This document shows, in pieces, positions 40,598 through 51,013 of a stretch of 64,000 nt of DNA. The stretch is from NCBI GenBank assembly GCA_034509925.1, contig CM067537.1:1-64000 (forward strand), read 5' to 3'. Both the position numbers and the translations under genes were made by a program. Below the pieces are notes generated by a model that was not told the origin of the DNA, searched no databases, and saw only the letters and a list, made by a program, of their open reading frames with translations. The stretch comes from Hirudinaria manillensis. Its lineage: Eukaryota > Annelida > Clitellata > Hirudinida > Hirudinidae. The first letter of the stretch is position 1. Every line of letters starts with the position of its first letter.

Positions 40598-43298
40598 TTA
40601 AAAACAACGATACTCCGACAAATGCGGATTATTTCCACTTGAAATAAATCCATTTTTGATCGAAAACAAAATTCTTAAAGTGTTCCTCCTGAAGAATGCT
40701 AGTCCTTTCATCGCAAAACCACTCATGATACGAGCTGAGATTTTGAAGGACATTAGGCGTGTAAGGCGTCTTTTGCTGTAAGTCTGACCGCAGAGGGATT
40801 GAAAAATCTTGGTCTTTATTTTGATATTGCTGCTGGCGTTGGCGTTGTCGTCGTCTTCTTCTTCTTTGCTTTCTTCATTGATTTCCTCGTTGCTTTCTTC
40901 CTTGATTTCTGCATTGATATCTTCCTTGCTATCATCTTTCATTTCTCCTCTACTCAACGCTGACAAGTCTTCTCTAGGCCTAATTAGCAATAATAGCATT
41001 AAATCAAATAAAATTGTGTTTAAGTCGCGGTTGTAATATATAGTAATGAATGTCGTATCATTGTACTTTATTAATGACACTTTTTATGCAGGGTAAATGA
41101 ATTGGTGCGCTTTTTTAATTCCATCATTCATAGAATAATGTCAAATAAATAATATTTAGTAAGTGGAATAATAAATAAATAAGCATAACCAGATATCTTG
41201 GACATTAACATTAAAGAAAGAAATTTTAAAATGTATTTTGAAATTATTCATAATAATTAGCTGGACCTTTTCGTTGCGACGTAATAGGTGAGGAAACCGA
41301 CGACAATGATAACCGGTATAATGCGTAGCAAAGCCGTAAGGACAATTGCCTCAGTCCCAACTGCACCTCCAACTTCCATGAACAGCACAAAATGAGCAAA
41401 CCATTATTCATTTATGAAAATCTTATGATATCATCGAAACCAAAATGAAATTCAAAGCCTGAACATATTGTTAATGGGATGAGGACGTGCTGAAACGCAT
41501 TTATAGTCCCCTGAAGACCCAAATCATTTATGGAGATCCTGTTCTTGCAAAACTTGATAAGCTAAGCAGATTTGGGAAAAGTAACAAGGAAAGGATCTTA
41601 AAGGTCGATACGATGCCAAACGTTACGATATTGAAACGACTTGCTTTTGATAGTGGATGAAGCATCTTCTGAATCATCGCGAGTTTCATCATCGCTTTAA
41701 ATAATTTAAAAAATAATGATATTGAACATTTTTGTGGTTATGGGGGTTAGGTTTAGGGTTATTATGTATGCGATACAACATTTAATGAGAAATTGGAAAT
41801 TAATTGGCATATCATAATATTCGACTGTTCTGTACGTCGTGTTTATTTGTCTGACTTGCAAATGGCTTGCTTTATGAACATCAGTAGATCACAAGATATA
41901 CAAATGTCGATATCAAGTTATTGTTACGTTGCGATGAAGCATCGTTTGATTCCTCGAACGAATTCCTAAAGATTTCGAGTGGCCCTTGAAAGATTCAGAC
42001 TCGCAAGGAAGTCTAATGATAGAGGAAATAGCAGAAGAATACAGCTATGGTTGAGGATGGATAGAATTATTGATAGGAATGTTTGAATGAATAAACGCAA
42101 ATATCAGAAGTGTACATATAATACAATTGATAGGGTAGTATTCCAAACATTTCATAATCGCACGTGGATGAAACTGTGAACGAAAATGTTAATGCCCACT
42201 TGGGTCGAATAATCACTTAGATTGTCACAAGTACCTAAGAGACTGGATGGCTGAGTAAGGGCATGGGTCATTATAAGGCAAGGATCACCACCGACCTGCA
42301 CTCAAATGTGGTTTGACTGCCGGGCCAAATGATTCTGTAACATCGCTTTTCAATTGCACATTTAATGCTAATCCTTTGCTTGTAAGAGCAAATTATCCTC
42401 CTCGCTGCTGATTCAGTCGACGTTTCTTGGAAAAAATGTAAAGCGTGTAATATGACTTAACTTTAATTAATGAATTGCGCTTTTTAATTATGCAATGAAA
42501 TGGTTTATGCCACCTATAAAGACTCTCTCGTCCTCGTCGGTATAAGAAATTTCTGGAAGCAAACAGAAATACAATCAAATAAGCATTTAGCTTTATAAAT
42601 CGAAAACTAATAAAGTAATAGTTTCATAAAACATCATAACAATTAATGAACCTTTTTTCTTAGTGCTGCCTGTACAAAAAAGTAATGACAGTCAACCGTT
42701 AACTAACACGTGGAGTGACATAAATTAATGTGACATTTTGCTTGGTGGCCGTCAACGTTTACGTGTTTGAACGAAATTTTTTTATTAGTTCATTGTGTTG
42801 TCAAATATATTTAGGCCAATAAAACCATTTGTTAAAATTATATAAATCGCTGCATAATTTGTCATCTCAGGTGAAAAATTATTTAATATTATTTTGTATA
42901 CTTTAATTTTAGCGAACGAAGTAAACTTTTATTTAGAAAGGTTTTCCAGAAATTAATACTAATGTTATTTAATAATCTTGCCTGAGTGACGGTCACAATT
43001 TTCTCCACCATATGGATAGTTGCACCTACAAGTAAAGTTTGCCGTAAGGGTTTTATTACAAGTAACCCGACCAAACGCGTGACTTGACATTTAATTAATA
43101 ATTTATTATTAAAACTGGATCGTGACGTGCCGAATCTGATTATAATACGTGATCACGAATCCGTAAGTAATGTCGTTCTTAACCTGCACTTGAACATGAA
43201 CTGTATGGGCAGGAAAATGCATCGTCCCTGAATGCATTTCATGACTTTCACGAGTCTGGAACGACACTTCATGATTGTATCTTCATCGGCTCCTATTT
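40598..43298 (-). CDS. EGF-ligand-like transmembrane protein (single EGF domain), 5' end incomplete
   Basis: Exons in phase: 43184-43298 (right end uncertain), 42982-43025, 41267-41372, 40598-40979. The EGF domain is split by an intron between cysteines 4 and 5: MKCRSRLVKVMKC, IQGRC, IFLPIQFMFKC, R, then CNYPYGGENC. Cysteine spacing is 9-4-10-1-8. An intron at this place is characteristic of EGFR-ligand genes (EGF, TGF-alpha, neuregulin). A transmembrane helix follows within 20 residues (LLRIIPVIIVVGFLTYYVAT), then a cytosolic tail of about 127 residues opening RPREDLSALSRG with a run of acidic Glu/Asp-rich repeats (EEINEESKEEEDDD). This layout is that of a membrane-anchored EGFR-ligand precursor. 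The donor after exon 42982-43025 is GC (CAG, GCAAGA). The signal-peptide exon was not found; a candidate exon lies at about 43862-44073. Confidence 0.75.
42240..42345 (+). other. Possible degenerate tRNA or SINE head
   Basis: TGGCTGAGTAAGG fits a pol III A box, and about 70 bp on, GGTTTGACTGCC resembles a weak B box. It sits in the large intron of the EGF-ligand-like gene. I cannot fold a convincing cloverleaf by eye. Confidence 0.25.
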
Positions 43299-43435
43299 CT
43301 GCTAGACCCGATTCCTCGTGCGCAAATGCCTTTCATTGTTTTATCGATGACTTGTTAAAAGCGAGAAATAATACAACAGTTCTTCCAAAAAATAACACAA
43401 GCATAAGAAAAAAAGATCGACAGAAATAATGAATT

Positions 43436-43700
43436 GCAGATTGGCCGAAGGGGTAAAATTCCTACATGCCACAGCAACTACTAAAGCCACCGCGTTCGAT
43501 ACCCGGCCTGCAAATCCAGGAAAAGCTCTGGGTTGGTGCCGTGTAAATGGTGATCGTTTAAGAACTACGTGCCTCTTCGGATAATCAACGACTAAAAATC
43601 GTATAATTATGACTATTTTAATGATAACAATAAAAGAAGCAGAGAGGAACAAGAAAATAATAGTGACAATAATAATAATAATTTAAAAAAAAAATAACAA
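43436..43700 (+). repeat. Candidate tRNA-derived SINE
   Basis: Starts GCAGATTGGCCGAAGGGG (A-box-like TGGCCGAAGG), with GTTCGATACCC (B-box-like) about 50 bp later and CCTGC able to pair with the starting GCAG. A non-tRNA body of about 150 bp and an A/AAT-rich end at about 43660-43700 follow. The tRNA part is too irregular for a working tRNA. No second copy was recognised in the window. Confidence 0.4.
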
Positions 43701-44172
43701 TAGTAATAATAATAAGAATTTTTTCTTTTTTCTAGCGAGTAAGCTGAGGAGTGGTCGATTTGTTTTTCTTGCATATTTCGTTATACATGTTAATTTCTCT
43801 CGGAAATGATCGAATTTAGCTTATTCGTGTCCCCCACGTCAATCTGAGAGTGAAGCTATTTTACCTGTTTCTGTAAAATAAAAGGGGAAAATCGAAGACC
43901 TGCGAACGAAAATCCTTCCGCATCGTCGTGCCTGTTGACTTTCGTTTACGGATTCGCAGTCTTCTTGCAAACTGGAAATGGCCAGTTCTAACATTAATAT
44001 AATTCGGACCCTTCGTTCGCGGCAAATATTTGAAGATTACTCCTCCATCGAAAAGAAAGACCGATGAGAACATTCTTATGAAAATACCTCGTTCGAGTCA
44101 TTTCTCATTTTTGCGTTTTTCTATATTGTATTGTGTTATAGTCTTTGTGTTTCCCGGGCCAGTTTGGGGACT

Positions 44173-44257
44173 CTAAAGACATAGTTGGGGTTTGTTAATG
44201 TGCGATGGATTTTTTTGATGTAATCTGGGCTGAATAAAAGTTGGGGGAAAAATAATA

Positions 44258-44288
<31 letters not shown>

Positions 44289-46106
44289 TAGTAATAATAA
44301 TAGTAACAATAATAATAGTAATAGGAAAAGCCAAATATCAATAATAATATATAATAGTAATAGGAAAAGCACTATTTAGTTTATGTTAGATTGTGTGGCA
44401 AATTGGACCATATAAATAATTTTTAATAGACGACATCTTACTTCTGCATCGCCTGGTGAGAGCTGGCAGGCATGGAAAACATGTATTGTGAATTCGCAGT
44501 TGTAAGTAAATTTTAAATGATTTGGCTCAATTTATTACAATTTATAATGCAACAATCTTACTAAAAATGCTGAGACAACTGAATTATTCATTTGACTTTG
44601 TTAGCAATGCACGAATCATTTTTTCAGACATCAATTGCAAACGGAACTTAAATCACACATTTGAAATAAAGCCTTAAAATATTACTTCATATTATTATTG
44701 TGATTCATCTTTTTGACATTTTATCTTTTAAACATGACTTGACATCTAAAAGTCATGGTTATTATGTAATAATACCGTAACGAGAACTGGTGCATCGACG
44801 CCTTTCTAAAAAAAAATGGTCGAAACTCTTTTATAATTCCTATTAAAATTAAACAAATTACATACCGCATATCGATACGAAGAACCATATGAAATTTATA
44901 AAACTATTTATTATTACTGTTTCCCATAGTAATTCATATTCTAAACAAAAAACAGATTGCTGCAAATTACAATTAAAAACATCGAAATGTCTAAAAATCT
45001 TAGTTGAAAAATTCTGGGTAGTTGAGGAACAGAAAAGTTCATTTTCCAAGCAATAAATACTAATATTATGTAATTGCTATAGCCGTAACAGCTACAATAG
45101 TGCTATCGATACTTATCATAATCATCATCAGAAAAGCGTAACCTAAGCCTAACCCGAACTTACCGAAGCGCCTTCATTTCTCTAGAAATTGTGAAAAACA
45201 AAATCTCGATTCATTAAGTGCTACAAACAACTAAGAGAGTCGACTGAAATCTTGCAAAAGTAAAATGAAGTATAGCAAATATTTTCATAATTTTTCGCAT
45301 CCGGGAAACTTCGTTAAACTACATTATTGTCCGGACGATCGTTTGTGGCCCGGGAAGGGCAGACGATTTTTCAAAATCTTCTTCTGATTTATATTATTAT
45401 TAGTACTTTATTTTCAATTAAGATAATCATTATGAATTTTATAATTTAAAATTTTCTTCGTTGTTTGAATTTTAAATGCATTCTCAAGGAAAGCATCAAC
45501 CAGTAAGGAGAAGACAGATTTTTTATGAGTAACATTTAGATCGTCATATGAACAAAAATGAAATCTACGTTCGACGGAGTTAATTCCATTATTGATATTA
45601 TTATAATAAATTTATATCAGGACTTCTTTATAAGCGGCATCAGTAAGTAGAGTTGGAATACAAGTCTCCAATTTTAACTTTTTGTTTTAAATATCCAAAT
45701 GTTATCAATCAGTCTAACCTCTTTTTCGGTTCCCTCGGGCCGCATGTCCCATGCATGGATGACCATCTGTTGATAATTTAAAGTAGCAAGATATTTAGAT
45801 TCATCCGATAAGTTTCTAGCAATTTGAATATTATCGATGCAATGTTTAAGAGGACGATATTGTGTATATTATTCACTACTTAGTTTCCATAATCAGACAA
45901 TTGAAATCGACGACTTCCAATTTATACATTAGGCTGTGCAATTACAGAAACATAAAGAAACATTTTATAACAACAACAATAGCTGTAATTTCAATAACAA
46001 CAACATCAACGCTACTTACTAGAAAGGTAAACTTGTCTTCTGATTTGATCAATTTATGTCTGATCTCGTGACGTCCGAAATACCACCAATTCTTGTTTTG
46101 AAAATA

Positions 46107-46185
<79 letters not shown>

Positions 46186-49100
46186 GTTGTTATTGTGGTT
46201 GTTGTTGATGATGTGACAGCAACACAACATAATGTATAATATACCAAATATACCCTGAAATTCAAAAGGCAGATGTGACTCTCAGCTTTTTTATGTGTGT
46301 CTTTGTGTTGCTATTCTTTTTAATTTATATGTTAATGCTATAAAATTTTTGAATGTTTGAACTTTCGTATCTGGAAGTTAAATAATATTTACTGTTATTA
46401 AAATTATTTAAACAAACCCATTAACATCGTAATGAATTATTAGAATTTTGTTTAAGAATATAAATAAATTAATAAAAATCTCACCAAAATTTTTTCGAAA
46501 CGAAACAGAGGTTCAAAACATTTCCACATTTGGGTCAACATCTGAAAAAACAGCAATTAATAATATTTGTCGTTCCAAATTACGTTCAACGAATTGCACA
46601 ATAAATGAAATTAAGAAACTATAAAGTATTTTTTTAAATAAATGAAATAAATGAATTTAATTTGAGCAATTAAAGGGAGATTTAAAAATTGGCCAAGCTT
46701 GGGGGGCAAATTGAGGTAGGGAAGGTGCATTTTACTTGTGTAAGTGACTAGTGGCTGCTGATGACCTTCTTCTTGATTCTTACAGTTAAATGAATAAAAT
46801 CAATTTATGAATAAACACTCGAGGATAAACGACATTAAAGAAACTTGCAAAGAACTGGAACGAAAGTGATTTCGATTACTTCCTCTTGTTAATTCACGGA
46901 CCGGACTATTTTATTAGTGTTAATTACATGGTCGTTGTGATTGTACATACGGTGATTGCAATGATAATATTTCGCTCACCATAAATTCGCAGATCTCAAT
47001 GTAGGAGGATGTAGTCGATCCGTTCGGAGTCTTTTTCATTTCTTGCTGGCATGATTTCCAAAAACTCTGGGAGATATTCATTACAAGATTATTTATAAAT
47101 ACATAACTGCAATATACATTGTTGGCTTGGCTTAAAATTTCATTATCAATCTAGTGACAAATTTGTAAGAATGTAGTGAGTTAAGATGTAACAGTTACTA
47201 TGCCTAGAAAGAGCAGGTTTCTTTTGAACTAACTGCCACCTCGCTACGGTGCCAGGAAATGTGATAGGCAAATACCAACCCACGGGTTAGTTTTTTCTTC
47301 TATTTCTCCCTGTTTCTAGAGTTAGTTGGTAGGGTAGGGTCGTAATAGGGTTAGGTCTCAAAAATTGCCTATAGTGAATTAGCTTTTGCCTAAAACTTCT
47401 CTGGCATTCACTGGTTAGTATCGTTTGCCAAATGAAAATAATTTAGCACAACACTTACTAGGCCTTATGAGAAAAAATTATTGATGCGTCACTTCTAAAT
47501 TATCATAATTAGGAAAATAAATAAGCTTTCCTTAAAAAAATGGCAGACATAACGTTTGAAATGATTTTAGCTTGAAACTTTAGTGGAAATGCTTCAATTT
47601 TTAATAAATTTTCTAACCACAATAGCTTCCGATCGACTTTCAGAGGCTTCAAGCTTCGATTGAAGCGCCGATATTTTAATGTATAAAGATTCCGGATTCT
47701 ATGAACGAAGCCATAAAATAGGCCGTATAAGACTAAGAAATTTAAATGAACTTTATTTAAAAAATGTATGATTTAGGTTGTTATTAAAGTTGACCCAATA
47801 AGAAATTGTTTTTAGACATTTTCATTCAACCTCAGAGCTGAGAAGTCCTTTATCTCGCCAGTATTCAAGCCATTCGTTCCACGATCCACGAATCTGAAAA
47901 ATTCGACTTGAAAAAGTTCATATTTGTTTTATATAAATCGTTGATAGAATTACATTCAACATATTAATTTTTCTTGAGATACGTGTTTCAACTGAATGAG
48001 TTTATTTCAAAAGAGTTACTTAAGTAATATGTAAAATATTAGTTGTAAGTTTAATTTTAAAATTGACACTATTGTTGCGTTGCTTCTTTAAAATAAATCG
48101 CCATTTATAATCATGTTATCATTCCTGAACAGCGAGATGAATCAATCCAACGTTTGGCCAAATGGTGTTTGTGCATCTTTCCAACTCTTTGAAGCTATGG
48201 CTGAGTATAGTTTTGTTAACATGGGAGTTGTCGAAGTTACGTGAAACTCTGCTGTACTCGATGCACCAAGTATTCACGTTGGGCCAGATCTGTACAGTCA
48301 TCATCGTCGTCATTAACATTGGGGGTTAGGATTAGGTTAAATCATTTAAATCTGAGAAAGTCGAAATAAGGCAGTAGTCTACATGTTAGATATCCAACCC
48401 GCACCGCTGTAAAACGATACGGTCATTATTAATGGTCGGCCTGCCAGTCGGCTCGTGCGGTTACGTTCCTGCATACGACGATAATGTCTGCAATCGTAAC
48501 ACGTCACCTTTGCACTTGGCACTTCCATGTATAACGGAACACGTATCTTACGCCGTGCAAATGGCGATTCATAATCAAACTACAATTTGCAACGTAGGAC
48601 ATACAATCGTCACAGGGTTAGGTACAATGATCATCGTCGTCAATAAAGTTAACTGTCAGAATTAAGCCATCATTAAGCACCATTAACGGCATCAATTCAG
48701 TGATTGATCAAAACAAATCTTAACGGTCATTCTAAATTTGCGAATATATTGAATCCATATCGATCAATCAATACGGCGAATGTGATTTCGGTTGACCAAA
48801 AAAAAAAACAAATCGAGGTAGGATGCGATATTAAATAACTTAAGGGTGCAACGTCAAATTGGAATGGAGTTTGAGCCGACCTCTGAACTAGAGGGTGCGT
48901 TGAATCGCCGATGTATTATGTTTACTTTGGTTACTTATTTTTGTTTTTGATCTTGGCACATACATTTAATAATTTTCCATATTAATAATTTCACATGCCA
49001 TCAATTTTATGAAGGATGGTTCGCAAATTCGCAAATATTTGTAACTAACCTCATCGTATTGGTACTAAAATTCAAAGCAGAATAAATGAATTTTGTTCAA

Positions 49101-49858
49101 AAGACATAATTTCTCTATTTCACATTTAGGAAAATTAATTAAAATTACTATTTATAAAACTTTAACATATAAATTAGTCGATATAGCTCGTAAAATATTC
49201 CTAATTAGGTTTATTACTTCTGTCAGCTGAATTTGACTATTTAAAAATATAATCATTTAAGATGGATAACTCATTTGAATTGTTTTCTTGAAAGACCCTA
49301 ACCATAAACGAATTTGTCAAATGAAAATTTGCAAGTCAGAATGAAAATGTTGATAAATTATTTAATATTTTCCTTAAATTTTCGATCATCGAGGAAAATG
49401 CGTCCTTCTCTTAAAATGTTTTAGTTAATACAATAAATCATTTGCAAGAATAGATTTTAACACGCATATTGCACAATATATAATTATTGGACCACAGACC
49501 TACCTTTTTGAGATTGAAATTGTATTTAGAGCATTCGAATTTTTTCTCCAAAGATTTACTTAGATTCTTGTCCTGAGAAATGACAGTGGTATAATAGATA
49601 TCAATTTTGAATAATTTATTTATTTATTTATTTATTTCAGTGGACAATCATAGAACCGAAGTACAAGGACAATTTTTAGCACGAAAGAAAGGGAATTCTA
49701 AGGTCCACCAAGTTTAGAAAAATATGAAAATAAAAACATGTCTTATTAGTGAAATAAATGCATATTAATTCTATATTGCCTACTTCAGATTCAGTAGCGT
49801 AACAATAACTCAAGACTTCTTTGAGAGCGTCAGAGAAAGAATCACACAAGTTCTGTGT
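44173..49858 (-). CDS. Multi-micro-exon gene for an unrecognised cysteine-containing protein
   Basis: At least twelve small exons, all phase 0 with clear acceptors and donors: 49784-49858, 49504-49572, 49050-49064, 47831-47893, 46980-47066, 46485-46541, 46020-46091, 45719-45766, 45164-45181, 44776-44805, 44442-44462, 44173-44229. Lengths are 75, 69, 15, 63, 87, 57, 72, 48, 18, 30, 21 and 57 bases. They join to about 203 residues ending HINKPQLCL then TAG. The N-terminal part has paired Cys in helical context (NLCDSFSDALKEVLSYC; KKFECSKYNFNL), the middle SFWKSCQQEMKK, IEICEFM and MWKCFEPLF, resembling small secreted helical Cys proteins. A signal peptide exon must lie right of 49858 and was not assigned. 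An ATT microsatellite (46108-46187) abuts the acceptor of exon 46020-46091. I do not recognise the family. Single exons may be wrong, but the chain of matching phases is hard to get by chance. Confidence 0.6.
46108..46187 (-). repeat. ATT/TAA microsatellite beside a splice acceptor
   Basis: About 26 ATT triplets (TAA on the - strand), about 15 bp upstream of the acceptor of the exon at 46020-46091, where a pyrimidine tract would normally be. Confidence 0.9.
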
Positions 49859-51013
49859 CTACAAGTATGACAAACTTTGAAATATTTTATTTGTTTATTT
49901 GAAATGTATTTTAATAATTTCCTTTAGTTTCCTTAGACCGCTTTATTTGACATTTTACTTCAAATTAAAACTTCAGAATTATTGTCAATATTAAATTTTA
50001 AATAAGTATAAATTGGTATTAATTAATATTTAATATCGGTTTATTAGGGTAGTAGAAAAATCTTAATTTTGCTGGTGTCCTGATTTCAGAAATTAAGAGG
50101 AGTATCAACATCATCGTGTTCTGACGATTCATTGCTGAGATAATGTAAACAAAACGTTAAGTGGGATCATTGTGGCTAATATAATCATAGCTAGTTAATA
50201 ATTATTCTGTTATGATTCTTATTACTAATGGGTTATGCATTCTGGAATTATATATATGTATATATATATATATATATAGTATGAATTTATTAATTTCTTC
50301 ACTCCAATTGATTTGAGGTTCTTTTTCGTGTTAAGTTTTTAATAAAATTATCAAATTATAACTTTATAGTTATATTTACTTTTCATTCAATCAGAATTTT
50401 CTTATTTTATCATTCATTCGTTATTTATTTCGACTTTTAGAAAACGCGTTTACAATGTACAATTATATGTAATTGTCTTATAATAAACTGTTGCAATTAC
50501 ATGCAAGAAGTTACAAAATGTATACCATTCAAAGTTAAATGTGAGGAAAATAGACCAGAAATGGTGTTCATTCAAAATAATGACGTTTTCGATCTTACAA
50601 TCAACCGACAAATGCGCATTATGTGAAAAATATCTAAGAACATTTTTACAAAGATCTTATATGTTGATTGTCGGGAATGATAAAAAGGAAATTCATGACC
50701 AGCATGTCTTGCGTTGCGTCGTTTTATAGCGTATCAATAAATTTGGGCTCGATGCAAATGGCTTATAAATATTCTTTTACATAAAAAAGATATTAAAGGT
50801 TTATATACTGCAATGATAGCAAATAAAGTAAATCCACTTTAGCGACGTGCTCGGTTAACTTTTTAAAATAACATTTGACGTGCGGACACGATTTCAACAT
50901 AAACATACAAAAATATATTGGAATATCTTCCGATGGCAATAATTCACGGTATTCGCAATCTTTGTGAGCACGAAATTTACTGCAAGCTCTATTGCTAATC
51001 AGTAATCATTTTC
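49859..51013. other. Intergenic region between the micro-exon gene and the EGF2 gene
   Basis: Divergent arrangement. It must contain the 5' ends of both genes. On the - strand, 50148-50205 reads MIILATMIPLNVLFTLSQQ, a plausible signal peptide but without a clear donor. On +, 50501-50614 reads an open frame with two Cys after MQEVTKC. A TA dinucleotide run lies at about 50248-50280. Confidence 0.35.

Noticed and set aside
48119-48665. Two opposite short frames sharing an ATCGTCGTC motif near their ends
   Set aside because: Too little similarity to call a duplication, and no splice or protein-family support.
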